Assembly: GCA_025642065.1 (NCBI GenBank)
Contig: JAODUP010000187.1
Coordinates: 208,501-272,500 of the forward strand
Reading direction: 5' to 3'
Source: Paralvinella palmiformis
Lineage: Eukaryota; Annelida; Polychaeta; Terebellida; Alvinellidae
Length of the DNA stretch: 64,000 nt
Below are positions 50,389-63,117 of the stretch, piece after piece. Below the pieces are notes generated by a model. It made no database searches, was not told the origin of the DNA, and was given only the letters and a program-made list of their open reading frames with translations. The position numbers and the translations under genes were made by a program. Position 1 is the stretch's first letter; each line of letters starts with the position of its first letter.

Positions 50389-50934
50389 CAGGGTTACACT
50401 TGACCAACAGACTGTGTTCAGTAACAGATGTTTGAAGAGCGACAACCAAGCCATTAGTGAACTGTTTTTTTTTCTTCTTCGTGGGCCCTAAAGCCAGGAC
50501 ACGAGCCTCACCCAGAGATAAAACCTCAATATAAAAACACTGAAAAGAAACCCACAAAACCTGATTCAAATCGAGTCAGGACTTGTACCACCAACATATG
50601 TGACATGAAATGGGCTTTGACAATCCCGATAAACCGAATTCTTAGCCAACAGAAAAAAAAGAAAACCGCTTCGAGGACATGGTGGCGAGTGGGGACAAGA
50701 CCGGGCACACATTGTGTGGTAGCTGTGATAAAGACCCTAAAAGCTGTGTAACATAATTCTGATTAGAGATATGATAGAGATCTTGGATTGATGTTATAGA
50801 GATATGGTAGCGCTGATATTATACAATGTGTTTAGGGTTTATTATTTAGATAAATTCCGACATCACCAAACAGCTTGTTATCTTCTATAATGTAATGCTA
50901 TATGACAATCGTCATAATGATGAACATACGGCGT

Positions 50935-51392
50935 AAATATGGGTTGACTGAGCCAAAGACGGACAGAGACAAACCGGTAGAGATCCACAGAGAGAGAGAG
51001 AGAGACTAGTAGAGAATCACAGAGAGACAGAAGGGCAGACACGACTGACGAAGAGAAACCCACAGTAAAACACACCCACTCACACAGAGAAAGAAAGGCA
51101 GGAAGAAAAACAGAAAAGAGGCACAAGACAGATAATCAGATATCATAAGAGACATATACATTCAGACAGCCCCAGTCAGGCAGACTTACTGATATAGAAA
51201 TAAAAGGGGGACATTCAAATAAAGACAAGGACAGATAGGAAGATACAGAGACAGGCAGACAAGTGGAAGAATAGATAGATTCGCTGACTAACAGAGAACA
51301 CAAAAATTCTGATCAACAGACAGAAACATCCACATACAGGCAGAAGAAAGAATGGCAGACAGACAGATAAATAAGTGAAATAATAGAGAGAT

Positions 51393-51395
<3 letters not shown>
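50935..51395. repeat. Purine-rich cryptic repeat, AGAC/GACAGA words
   Basis: The plus strand is dominated by A and G with many AGACAG, GAGAGA and CAGAAA words. The minus-strand frames look like Ser/Leu/Cys-rich membrane proteins only because of this base bias. Confidence 0.7.

Positions 51396-51396
<1 letters not shown>

Positions 51397-51437
<41 letters not shown>
51397..51437. repeat. (AT)n microsatellite
   Basis: About 20 clean AT units. Confidence 0.95.
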
Positions 51438-51438
<1 letters not shown>

Positions 51439-51520
51439 ATAGAGACAAACATAAAATCACAGATATAAACAGACATCACAACCAGACTAAAACAGACTGA
51501 GAGAGTCAGCCAGTCAGTCA

Positions 51521-51522
<2 letters not shown>

Positions 51523-51556
<34 letters not shown>
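51523..51556. repeat. (CA)n microsatellite
   Basis: About 17 CA units. Confidence 0.9.
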
Positions 51557-51558
<2 letters not shown>

Positions 51559-51877
51559 GGTCTACATTTGTCCTTAAAGGGCATGTTCCTCATTAAACAA
51601 TTATCTGTTTGTTATGTATCATCTGTTGTAACACATTCACAGTTTGCCCACAAGGGGATGTTTTGTTTAGATTTATCATACAGAGCTGGCCGACACATAG
51701 CCATGTTATTACATGTTTTAACATCATACAACATAAAAGCCATGCCAAAGAAACAGCTGCACAAGGAGCACACACCATATGCTGACATATAAAATTCGAA
51801 TTCAAATTATGAATATGATATTCATACAACAAAAAACAGTTTGTCTAACATCACTTGAGGTTTTTAGGCCGCTGGGC

Positions 51878-51955
51878 AGTGAGTGAGTGAGTAAGTAGGT
51901 GAGTGTACAATTTACTGGAAGAGTGACTGGCTGATTGGGTGAGTGAGTGAGTGAA
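51878..51955. repeat. Diverged (GTGA)n
   Basis: GTGAGTGAGTGAGTAAGTAG and later GTGAGTGAGTGAGTG blocks with interruptions. Confidence 0.75.
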
Positions 51956-52115
51956 TATACTCTGTCACACAGATCAGTCAGAGTGAGTTATTGAGTGAGA
52001 TGGGGTTCATGATAGAGACAGAAAAATTACTGTTTGTGTCCCTTCCTTTTAGTAGCCTATTACTACTTACAGGGTATACAGTGCACCAATTCTATACGTG
52101 GATTCCACGTGTGCT

Positions 52116-52159
52116 CTCTCTCTCGCTCTCTCTGTGTGTGTGTGTGTGTGTGTGTGTGA
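52116..52159. repeat. (CT)n(GT)n microsatellite
   Basis: CT units with one CG break, then about 13 GT units. Confidence 0.9.
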
Positions 52160-52930
52160 TGCAGTGAAATTATTGGGAGGTTGGGCGTGGTAGAAGACAG
52201 CACTGAGCGTATATTTTAAGCCGTAGAATAAACAATGTCTGTAAGCTGAGCGTGGGGTTTTATCTCCCTTGGCCAGAAAAAGACCTTCTCTCCCACCTTC
52301 TATTCCGTGGTCATCTTTCATGGCAAATCCCCCGATTCCTTAATACCATCCACTCGTCGAGTTATTCCCCTCCCAGACATCGGCCATAATCCCTAACTAC
52401 TCCCAGACTGACATGTTGTCAACGGTCATACTAAACATAATTATTTACTACAGAAAACTTTTAAAAAAACGCCAGCTCACACCAGCCACCGAATGACTGA
52501 TCGACTACGACGCCAAGCCAAAGAATAAAACATTATTTTGACAAATGGCCATAAAAACCTACGTAACTACTCAGTAATTTATTCACGTCGGTGGGTGGCT
52601 GTATTTTTAAATCTTACATGCGTCCGTCCGTCGTCGAGTTGATGATGGGGCGTCGTAACCGAGGAGAGGAGAGAAAAACTGGCCATCTTCATAGCCGGGT
52701 TATAATTACCCTGATCTGAAAGACTGGTGCTCATTGCCTGGTATGGCACGTCTCTCTCTCTCTCTCCCTGACACAGTATTGTTATTATCGTTGCGTTGTG
52801 TGGCTCATAATTCAGGACATTAGATCCCTGGTGTACTAACTCGTCCTTCAAGACGGGCATATCACCTCAACAGTGTCTTAGCTTTATCCCTCAGAGTACC
52901 CGGACACCTCACCACGAACTAACCTAAAAA

Positions 52931-52952
52931 GGGACGGACGGACGGACGGACC
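52931..52952. repeat. (GGAC)n repeat
   Basis: GGGACGGACGGACGGACGGA. A shorter reverse-sense GTCCGTCCGTC lies at 52622. Confidence 0.9.
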
Positions 52953-53216
52953 AAGCGATAGTCCTGGTACAACGAATCTCCCCCTCCTCCCTTACCACCA
53001 TCAGCACAGTCTGGCCATTACACCAGTCATCTATCTTCCTCTCTACATGGTCTCGCTGAGGACATGGGCCCATGGCTGAGCAACGAGAACCCTTCATACT
53101 GCGGCAGGCCCAACACCTTCAAATTTCTTGTTGCCATGGAGATCGGGCCCTGGTAGCCTATCTGGGGTGTGGATGTTAGTGAGGGGACAACGACAGCCAT
53201 AGAGCGAGAAATGGGC

Positions 53217-53255
53217 CAGGAGGGAGGGAGGGAGGGAGGGACGAGGGGGTGGCCT
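53217..53255 (+). repeat. (GGGA)n G-quadruplex-capable tract
   Basis: Six spaced G triplets followed by GGGGG give a strong G4 pattern on the plus strand inside a GC-rich island. Confidence 0.85.
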
Positions 53256-53365
53256 GGCAGCAGATTGTGACCAGACATCGGTCTACTAGCAGTGAGCTGA
53301 CAGAAAACATTAGAAGCTGTGACTGGCTAGCTGATTGTGGAGAAGATGCAGCACACTGCTTTATC

Positions 53366-53368
<3 letters not shown>

Positions 53369-53399
<31 letters not shown>
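53369..53399. repeat. (AT)n microsatellite
   Basis: About 15 clean AT units. Confidence 0.9.
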
Positions 53400-53400
<1 letters not shown>

Positions 53401-54599
53401 CGAGAAAGTGTGTGTGTCTTCTATTAGAAATCTTACATTAAGAATTATAACAGGTCTTTTCATTACATTGTGTGCGTGCATGTATATGTGATTAAAATGA
53501 TCACACACACACACACACACATGTAGTCTTTTTTGATTGCCTAAATTTTGCAATCTATCAGTTACAATAGCTGCTAATTACAGCTGAGAGTGTGACGCCG
53601 ACTCAGTGTGAGTTAGAATGATACAATCTTCTTGAGATAGCTCCATTATTCCGAGAGTGGACAGAGCTTTGACCTTTTAGAAGGAGTTAACCATGGACAG
53701 TGACAATGTCTGACAGAACGAAGCTGCCCAGTTACTATTTATGGTTGGTTTTGGAGAAAGAATCAATCGATATTTACCATAGGAGAGAGAAACAGACTGT
53801 TATCTGGTGAGGTGATGATACAGAGTTATCTCTACTTCATAACGTGATATTAATTACTAGACTTTGGACTGAATAATCTTCGAGTGTTAACAAAATTCTG
53901 AAAATTAACGTGCACACTCTTCACAAACTGAGAAGCATTTCTTCAGGTTGGAAGTCAAATTGCAGATCACGATTACATTAAATGGACAGTTAATCACGAA
54001 ACTGCAGAGAAATCTAAAACATGTAATGTCTCATCCATCTACTCTGTCTGTATGTCTTCCTCTCAACCTCTTACCCAATCTGTCTATATTTGTCTGCTAT
54101 CATTTATACAGGTACACTAGGAAAGGTTTCTCATTATTGTCCTTCTATCATGCAACTGATATTACACTGTCAAAGGCTAAATAAAGCACCACTTCAGAGA
54201 ATTTTAAAAGAGTCTATAAAACATTTAAAGCTTATTATGTAAAATATTAAATATATGCTTTCTGATAACGCCATAGAGAGCAGGGATGCTTGATATGCTG
54301 ATTTTTATTTATTATTAATATTAATTATTATAATCTTTTGTAATACAACTTTGTAGAATTATGGTTATAAATATTGCTACAACTAGCACCATGACAATGG
54401 TAATTATTAAAATCAAGCAATATTAAAATCAGGTCATTAAGAACACAAAATTAAACGTGAAAACGTCAGCTATTAAAAAACAATATTATGATGTCCTGGA
54501 TCAAAAAGCCAGTCTGGTTAGTTAACTCAACTGGCTGTATATGTAATTGTTTTTATCTGCTTTCAGAGTAACTTATTGAACTAGGATTTACACTGAGTC

Positions 54600-54790
54600 T
54601 GTGATGGTGCAGTTGTTAGAGCACTGTGTAGCCCGTGCTGCAAACATCTGGGTTATGGGTTTGAATCCAGCTCATACGTGTGTTTGTGGGAATTGCTGCC
54701 TTAGGGAGTCACCTCTTGCCCCTAAGTCCCAGGTTTGGCCAGGGCCAAGGGTACATAACTAAACTCAACAACAATCATAAACATTTATAC
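54600..54790 (+). mobile_element. SINE family A, copy 3, most complete
   Basis: This copy keeps both pol III boxes: A-box-like GATGGTGCAGTTGTTAGAGC at 54603 and B-box-like GGGTTTGAATCCAG near 54658. The body reads CATACGTGTGTTTGTGGGAA, then CCCCTAAGTCCCAGGTTTGG, GCCAGGGCCAAGG and a tail in ACTCAACAACAATCATAAAC. The match to the other copies runs about 180 bases. Confidence 0.75.
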
Positions 54791-57188
54791 TATAAATTTT
54801 CAAAAATAAACACAGCCAGTTGATCACTATGGTAGTCTTCAAACTTAATAGAACAGCCTCTAACAAAGTCTAAGACCAGTATAAAGTCTCAAAAGTTGGT
54901 GGGGAAAAGGTCTCCATGTTGCAGTGAGGTAAATCGTTCAGAAATTGGCTTACAACTGTCTACTGGTTATCTTTGTCTATTGGTTACATATATCTCCCTA
55001 TTTTGTGAATCAGGCATTTATTTCATAATGACTACATAACCATAATCATCAAGAATATCAGGTTATCAGTTGAGAACGAAATCCACTGTCAAAGCACACA
55101 TTCATTGACCCCATTACACTAATTACAGATAATAATATCTGCTCCTATGTATAATGCATAAACATATCCCAGGCTGAGCTAATGCAATCATTCCCAACGC
55201 CATGATACAGCTGTAAGAATGTACCCCATGGGTCGTCGAGCTGACTGTATATGTACAGTCAATCACTCAATAGCGGCTTGTTCGTTTGTTGGTTTACACA
55301 GTGAAAACAGTCACATAAACAGTGATTTTGTCAACCTGGGAGATGCTAATCTGGACTGGTAATGTTGTGAAAGAATACACCAAGATGAGTGTTATAGGCC
55401 ACCATGTTAAATGCCATAGCTACTATAACACCAACACAACACGTGGTTTTCACGACTGGGAGACAGAAACTCTCTGATAAATTAATCACAAATCAGCTTT
55501 TGTGTTTAATCAACAAGATTTAACCTTAATGAAATTGTGGGCCACTGATAAAGATTTCAATTTCGGGTTTTAGCCTATGCCATCATTCACTAACAAGCAA
55601 CAGGAATCATATAGATGTTCTGGACTATAAAGTCAATTAGAAGAAAGATCCATTCTTTCCATATATGTAAAAATAGTTTTTATGCATACCAGTACTTTGC
55701 ATATATTATCAGGTTGCTAAATTATGACACAGTGTAAAATCTTTCTTAGGGGCTTTTGTTTTGCAGTATTTTGTTTTTCTGCATGTAGTAAGCTAGGCAC
55801 TGGGAGAAGAAATGGAAGCTGAAACACTGTTCAGACTTTAGGGCATGTTTTTTTATCATCTAAGCTACCATGCCAATGCTCTAAGACTGTATTTATAAAG
55901 AACACCACTAGCATCGTTAGTCAATCCTTAAATACAAGACAGCCTTTTAGGATGTATCCACCTTTTATAATGGGAATTGGGAGGAAACGCTTAAATAGCT
56001 CCTTTAAAGATCATAGTTTCATTGTAGGGTTTACAGAGCTTCTCAATCTCATAAGATACTTTCATGTATTCCATGAGCAATATCACCTTTTATACCAGTT
56101 CTGAGAAAACTTCATCTCACACTTGTTTAAAACAATTCCTAGGTTAATTTTAATATTATCACTTCATTATCAAATAAGAATAACTTACTTAGATTATGAA
56201 GATTATTACAGACAAATGAAAGATGATTGCACTATACAGAAGAATCAAATGCATTACTACTTAAAGTGTACTCAGGTGTCCGATTATTTAAATCATTATG
56301 AAATATCATATAATTCTATGAAAAAAATAAAAAAGGTGTTTCTGGTAAATTTTTTTATATATCACGTTAGATAAAATGCACAGGACATTGTTTCACATGA
56401 TGGATTTATCTCAAAATTTATCATACAATTCAGGCTTTGCCTTCCAATTTCAGCCTGGATTGGCCTGACTTGTACTCAGTTAAATCCATCTTATATTTGA
56501 TGCAATATTATGTTCAATTTCTAAATATAACAATGTTCTGTACACTTTTAAGTTGTCATTAATTATTGTAATACTCAGTCACCAAAGAAAGACACATCTA
56601 CAAATCAAATCATTGACAGAACCTCCTCAGTCAGAACCAGAATTAGACATGGATAGCACAGACATCAATTTGTCAAATGTGATTACTTCACCATACCAAC
56701 CAGTCACCCCCTCTCTCTCTCTCCCTCCCTCTCTCTCTATCTACCTATCTGTGTGTGTGTCTGTGTGACTTGGCAGAGTTATTAAGCTTCGATCTTGTCA
56801 GATTATACTATAACAGGACTTCTACCTGTGGCAGTCATTATTTCATTTTGTTATTGAACAAATTAATAAATGTCTATGTAAGCACTGTATAGGTTAGGAT
56901 GAAATAGTCCCAAAGCCAGTCCCCCCCCCTTTCATGGATCAGAACATAGCAGTGGTATCATTAATGCCTACTGGATCATACTGTTTCTGGGTGAATATTA
57001 CAGGAAATTAAACAAAAAAACACTCAAAGAATCATTTACTTAGTACAAAGGGTTTTGTATTATAAAGATTGTCAAAATGTAGAAATAAGTATTTGTTTGC
57101 TTTATATTGGAAGTGAAACTGGTCGTGTAAGCCAGTGTATGTTGTTGAACACATGAAGTAGTTAGGTATTGTCAGGCGGTGGAGTCGC

Positions 57189-57215
57189 ACGCGCGCGCGC
57201 ACACACACACACACA
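57189..57215. repeat. (CG)n(CA)n tract
   Basis: ACGCGCGCGCGCACACACAC, again alternating purine-pyrimidine. Confidence 0.9.
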
Positions 57216-58706
57216 TAGTATCACTGAAGGAGAGGGACAGAGCGCGTACTACTCGAATAAAAGTGTGCATTTATTTCAAATGTTTTGAGCATATTTTACT
57301 AGACACAGATAAACCAAAATAATATTATCCAAGATCCAGAGCCATATGTGACAATATGTTTAAACTCTCGATATTAGGGAATATTTACGGAAAGTGACTC
57401 GGTTGATTGGACAAATTATCCACGTTATGGAGCTTACCCAATAACCAGTAACCCGAGTAATGTGTATATCCTAAATCAAAAGGCGATGGCAAGGAGATCG
57501 CTGTCCTTATCTTAGGTGAAAAGATACCATTAAATACCCACAAACATTAAAAATATCTAACCTTTGCTGTATAAATAATTTCTAAGGCAAACGACAATAA
57601 CGTACAGTAAACGATTGTAGTAGTAGTAGTAGCAGACGATTGTAGTAATCTCTGAAATTATGGATGACCTACATCGGACATATCGATGGCAAAAATCTTA
57701 ATTTACTATAAAATATAAACTCCTTTCATAGTCTATATGCTGGTAGACTTCTGCTATTAAAAACTCTATTCTGCTACTTAGACAAAATGCATTTTCCAAT
57801 AATATAAAAAAATCGCTGCTTCCGAGAAGAAAGTTATATATCGAGAGGTGTCAAGATACTAATGGTATTTGACATATTTAGATAAAAACCAGCTGTTTTA
57901 CTACAAAACAACAACAACAACAACACTTTGCAATAATGGAACACTTTAATATGAATTGTGGAAAATGATGAACCACTTCTAACCAAGCTCTGACCAAAAA
58001 AATGGACGTCACGAAAACTTTCACCAATATCATTTTACGTCACTTTAAAATGCAATATGTTATGATGAAGTTGCATACCTAGAAAAAAATCCTCATAAAT
58101 TCCTTTTTATGTCCCGATGTTTACCTTTAAACGCATCATCAATGTATTTGCTTTGGTTAATATAATTAACGTTAGACAACTATTAATTAATTTTATTCTA
58201 TAGGTTATATTCGAATGAAATATTTGTCTCAATAACGTTAACTTTGGAATCTCTGCTTAAGACATGGTTTGAATTATGTCAAAACAATTCCTTCTCCCAC
58301 TATCTCATTATACAATTGGTTCAAAAAGAACACTAGCAAAAATTGTTGATATAACCGTTGTAAGGAGATAAGATCTAAGAGGATCAATGCTAACATGATC
58401 TTATGAGAAGATCAGTAAATACAGATAGTCTCCAGGATATAGGATTTTAAGAAAACAATTACTCTTAGTGTTTACTAAACATAGATTTTTCTTATGCAGA
58501 TAGAAATACAAAACCTACATTTCTACTGGAAGTGGAGATAATCAGTAATATCTAGTCATCATCGACTGAAGCACTGATTCTAAGATCTGCAATAAATCCA
58601 GATGTCTTCGTCTATTTTCGAAGATCATGTACCAGAACTGGAGATACTTAGTTTGTATAATTAAACGGTGTTTCTACATGCGTGAGTGAATGTGATCAAT
58701 TTCCCC

Positions 58707-58707
<1 letters not shown>

Positions 58708-58760
<53 letters not shown>

Positions 58761-58778
58761 TTGTGTGTATGTGTGTGT
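58708..58778. repeat. (TA)n(TG)n microsatellite
   Basis: About 18 TA units then TG units with two interruptions. Confidence 0.95.
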
Positions 58779-59169
58779 CCATTTTAGGTGTAACTAACCC
58801 CCATCGAATGATTAATATTTATCACGGAACGATAATATAAATATTCGCTGTGCAGTATTATATACTTCGAATTAGTGTGATATTTAATTGAGAAGGTTGC
58901 TATGATTTATTACCATCTAGCACCATAATCAAGCACCCCCAAAAAAAAAATTAATGTATATTTGTCACATAACTTTTTCTAACCTGTTTTCTAAATAAAA
59001 GTTCCCCAGATTGCCAATTACAACCCTAAGTTAGGTTGAGAAAAAAAATACATCCTCTCAATAGTCTTATACGGGTAGATGTCTACTCTAATGACTGGAC
59101 GTTGTGAGAATTGTGCTACAACACATACCTTCTCACTAACATAACCACAAACATACCCCTAAACAAAGT

Positions 59170-59480
59170 ATATACAACGTAATGACGTCATCCACACGTA
59201 GAACAACCAGGTAGAATGTCGGTGGAGTGATTTCTTGTGGGAATACGAAGAAGTATGGCGGATTTGCATGTGGAAGATGTATTAAAGTTCAAGTAGAGGG
59301 CCAGCTGTCAGGAGATGATGGAGCAGCTGGCAGTCCCTTGACAGCCGTCCGGTGTACAGTTCAATTACCTGTTGTATAAGAAGACCTAGCCCGGGTTATG
59401 TGCTCGTCGACTAACTGATATTACTGACTGGCTGTCAAATGGACACCGTCGTTGTGAATTTATGCGCCGTTAGCTGTAAG
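59170..59480. promoter_or_regulatory. Candidate regulatory patch (CRE, octamer, E-box hairpin)
   Basis: AATGACGTCATCC (CRE-type) at about 59181, ATTTGCATGTGG (POU octamer) at about 59263 and a GCCAGCTGTC ... GCAGCTGGC inverted pair near 59302-59332 occur within 160 bases in a patch of raised GC. No TATA box and no coding exon can be tied to it. Confidence 0.3.
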
Positions 59481-59489
59481 CATTCTGAC

Positions 59490-61500
59490 CACATCCATAA
59501 TATCCCGGCCCGACCAGCTAACAGCCATCAAACAACCCTGTCAGCTATTATTACTTCACGTATGTAATATGATGGGGAAAAAAGCCTCCAATGTACAAAA
59601 CACATCGTAGCCCATCTTTGTTTTCTTCTCGCATACTGCTTTTCTATTCTATCATCACGACAGCCATTCTACAGAGAGAACAATAGTTATTTTGAATTCA
59701 TGTATATCACATTACCTAGCAAAAGGACCGATTTATGAATATTCATATATGTGCAATATTTTAGGTGAGGAAACACATCAAACTTATTGGAACAGAACAG
59801 TGGCCGACTGTTCCAACTGAAAATAACCAAATTCCTTTAATCAATAAATCAATAATGTTTTATGAATGATTGCAAATACAACGAACAATCATCCTCTTAA
59901 TCCAGTAACAATCCAATAAACGAATTTTCTCCTCTCCTGTCCTGCGGAATGTTTTATGTAACTTGCTTAATTTATTCATTTAATTAATAAAAATGCAAAA
60001 CGGTGCCTTCTAATGACTCTAATAAATTGCCTCTTACACAGTGGATGACTGTAAATAGAGACAGAAACTTCACAGGTAAACAATATCCCACACAGATCAA
60101 TATATGTTTATTATCGAGCACACGCAGCACCGGTTCTGCTCCCGACGGGGTTTGAAATAGTCAGCCAGAATAGTCCAATAGGGTGGCCTCCTCGTCGTGA
60201 AATAATTATTATAAAATCAGTGTGGCCAGTCAGGGCTCGTTGGCAGGCTGAAAAATACGATCGTATCATCACGAAAAGATCCCATCGCTTCTTCGTGACA
60301 AATCAACCGAACCATCACGACGTGAATGAATATTTTATCGAACATCAGCACCTCATCTCCAGCATAATGGATGAGGGGAGGCCTTTTATAAACTATGGTA
60401 TTCCATAGGTGGACGTGTATACTTAATTTCTCCCGTGAAGTGTCCCGTACAGGCCGCTGGTGTCATTGTTGAGCTTTCACTTCAAGTGTTTATGCCTATT
60501 TTGTTAAGACGACTGTAATAAACGGAACGCGGGTTAAATATACTCGTCCGTGAAAGGAATTCCTATTCTCAGAGACATCGGGTTTCGCCGCGAACGTAAT
60601 CACATTTAGTCAGACGTCCTTTTGGCCCAATCGTCCATAGATGCGGGTGGTTCAAGTGGGTGGTGCATTACGAAAAATTACTGGCGTATTGGTGTGTGAG
60701 TCTTGGTTGAATAAAAACGTGATATTGTAATTTAAGTATTCCTTGATGTCGAGAGCGCCATTTACTTGCCTATAGGTTTGTTTTATTCTAGCCAGTGTAT
60801 TGTTGACGTTCTGAAAAGTAAATACCGGATAAATATCGTCTGCTGTCGGCCAGTATGTAAGTCGGCAGAAATACGACCACGACATTGAAACCGTCTCCAT
60901 TTTAGACACTCAAAAATACACTTGGCAACATGTTCCACTATTTTCTTTAATTATTGTCGAGTATTTTCCTTGCATTCTCCAGCCACGTACTGCTACGTCC
61001 TTCTCGACCACTCGATGCTGCTTATATAATGAACAGGGAGCTCTCTATGCGCAGCACTACACTGATTTGCATAACAAACAAACGAGTTATTTATGTGAGA
61101 TAAATACCATCAAGGCAAGTCCGTCGATGGATGCCTGATGACCTAAAAAGGTTGCGACGCACACATATCAAATTATACATGGAATCTTTTTAACTCCTTT
61201 CCATGGTCACTCTCTGACACCAAACCACAAAATATTAATATTTGTTTCGTGTCCATCGCAACTGTACTATTCATACAAGGTATGTATATATCTGTGAGAT
61301 CATTGATCCATACGTGCAACAATGTAAAACATGATCTGATTCTATGCCAATTTGTGGGCATGCCGCCATCTAAAAAGGAACGACCTTTTCCCGTGGTGTG
61401 ACCCTGTAGCTCCTTATATAACATGTGCCACCTGGTAGTGTCCTATCTGATGACTGATCCATTTGATTTATCTCTGAAGGTTATATATGATTAAAATATA
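59490..61500. other. Non-coding DNA with two unsupported frames
   Basis: Frames at 60220-60408 (plus) and 60652-60909 (minus, beginning MSKMETVSMSW) look protein-like in composition but have no family match and no splice edges I trust. An octamer ATTTGCATAACAA lies at about 61062. Confidence 0.45.
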
Positions 61501-61503
61501 TCA

Positions 61504-62400
61504 TGGCACGACATCCTGACAATAAAGTCCATGAACGTGTGTTGGCATTACTACACACGGGAACAAAAGAACTGGATATGGCCACGACTCTAAGAATGAT
61601 CAAAAGAGATATATGTCAAAGTTCATGAAACGATTTTGGCAGGTTGCCTGGTGACCCTGCATCTCGATCTAGAGAAAGCTCCATCTATGATACAGTTATA
61701 GAGGAATGTCCGAATAAAATCGATTCACGTCTTCGGAGCCAAGTCGTTACGATTCACGTATATTCCAGTATCCTGAAAACTCACCAACATTATACTGATC
61801 CGGGTAGATTAATTAACTAGAAGACCCATAATATAGCCTCTCCCTAAACCGCAACACAGACAACGGCGTCTGGATCGTTCCAGATATCGCCTAGGGTGGC
61901 TGGAGTGCCACTGGCAGTGACCAAACACAGAGCTCACAGACGATGCTCGAAGTGAGCACCGGCCAAACTGATGATGGTGGTATAACTAACTATCTATGCT
62001 GCGTTGTACTACATTGACAAATTCCACTCTACGCCATCCAGAGAAATCTGGATCATCAGCAGTGTTTACCATCCCTCCAAGAAGACGTGGTGCCATTTGG
62101 TCCAAGAATATTTGAAAACGATTTAGTATAACAGGATCATAATGTGGCCCCCCACACCAAACACACAGAAGTTGATTAATCCGGAATTATCTGGAAAAGA
62201 CACAAAACTGTGCACATGGATCTATTTCTAGAGGTAACACATATTGAGAACATCTGGTCGGAAATGACTCTCACCATATATGATGATAGGGACTGATCAG
62301 CTTAGAAACATAAAAAACAGCATGGATGACAACAAACAGTGAACAACATCGTGTACAAGAGTTGTACAACGGTCGGGGCGATGAAACGAAGTACTACTGA
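61504..62400 (+). pseudogene. Tc1/mariner-family transposase relic
   Basis: A decayed transposase reads left to right with several frame changes and stops. From the ATG at 61504 there is a helix-turn-helix-like start (HERVLALLHTGTKELDMA). Around 61840-61910 the typical linker HRQRRLDRSRYRLGW appears. At about 62070-62155 the block LQEDVVPF is followed by QDHNVAPHT, equal to the family QQDNAPxHT with the second catalytic Asp at 62135. Then HIENIWSEM gives the third acidic residue at 62246. The gap between these two is 36 residues, close to the 34 of DD34E Tc1 enzymes. The C-terminal part ends at a TGA at 62400. The family cuts and pastes DNA at TA sites using terminal inverted repeats, which I could not place here. 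With this many lesions the copy is dead. Confidence 0.85.
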
Positions 62401-62940
62401 GTTCTCGGTGTAGCTGAATTGGAACTTATCAAACAAAACATCTGAATTATTATATTATGCCATAGTATACTCTGCTTCCTTTTTTATAATGCACCGGTTC
62501 CTTCGTGGGAGGAAGCTAATAAACTGCTAATATTCTTTAATACAGTTATTAATAAATTCCAATCGACCCCGAAGCGCAAAACAGACATCAACACTTCCTA
62601 AACTGTTCGAATTTCCAGTACAAACAATTGATGTGACCACTCAGAAAAAAACGTTAATCCGATGTTTATTTCAAGGTCGACATCTATGTGTTAACGACTG
62701 ACTGAATCTTAAACAAAAAGAAGACAAAACTGTATAATCACTAATTTATTTTATAAAAGTTGGAATGTAGAATTTGATATTTTATTCGAGGCTAAGATTC
62801 TAAATACTCTCCACCTTTTAGATGACAATTTGCCGCCATCTAGAATATGCAACAATGTTGATCAATCTAAGGACTTTATCTATATGGCTAGTTATGATAA
62901 CTTCTTCTCTCTCAATCTGTGTAATTTAAAGATACTTTAA

Positions 62941-63117
62941 AGATGATGATCATTGATTTTGTATGGCCACTTTTGTGCACATGGTAGGCTAAATGGGCTG
63001 AGCGACGTCCAAGGGTAATGAAGCGAAGTCAAAGATGAAACACCCTTCAGATTCGAACTCAGGTGGTAGTGATATGTGGTCCAATCCGCAAACAATTAGA
63101 CCACGGAGGCGTCCCTA
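62941..63117 (-). mobile_element. SINE family B, copy 3, complete head
   Basis: Read on the minus strand it begins GGGACGCCTCCGTGGTCTAA near 63114, an A-box-like start. A B box GAGTTCGAATCTG follows near 63052, then GGGTGTTTCATCTTTGACTT, CGCTTCATTACCCTTGGACG, TCGCTCAGCCCATTTAGCC, ATGTGCACAAAAGTGGCC, and a tail ATCAATGATCATCATC. It is the only family B copy with a readable full tRNA-like 5' part and is close to copy 1 in sequence, so the family may be fairly young. Confidence 0.75.

Larger units (their letters stand above)
48760..52860. other. Non-coding DNA
   Basis: Simple repeats and the purine-rich stretch dominate from 50280. A Lys-rich 66-codon frame at 48959-49159 just right of the satellite locus has no recognised domain. 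Confidence 0.5.
53530..59150. other. Non-coding DNA
   Basis: Holds SINE A copy 3 and two dinucleotide tracts. The rest is AT-rich with no supported feature. Confidence 0.6.

Noticed and set aside
50878..51521. Several membrane-protein-like minus-strand frames
   Set aside because: Produced by the purine-rich and (AT)n tracts; composition bias explains the Ser/Leu/Cys-rich translations.
60121..60260. Another SINE on the minus strand
   Set aside because: Has a CCCCGTCGGGAG word but no convincing A and B boxes and no shared body.
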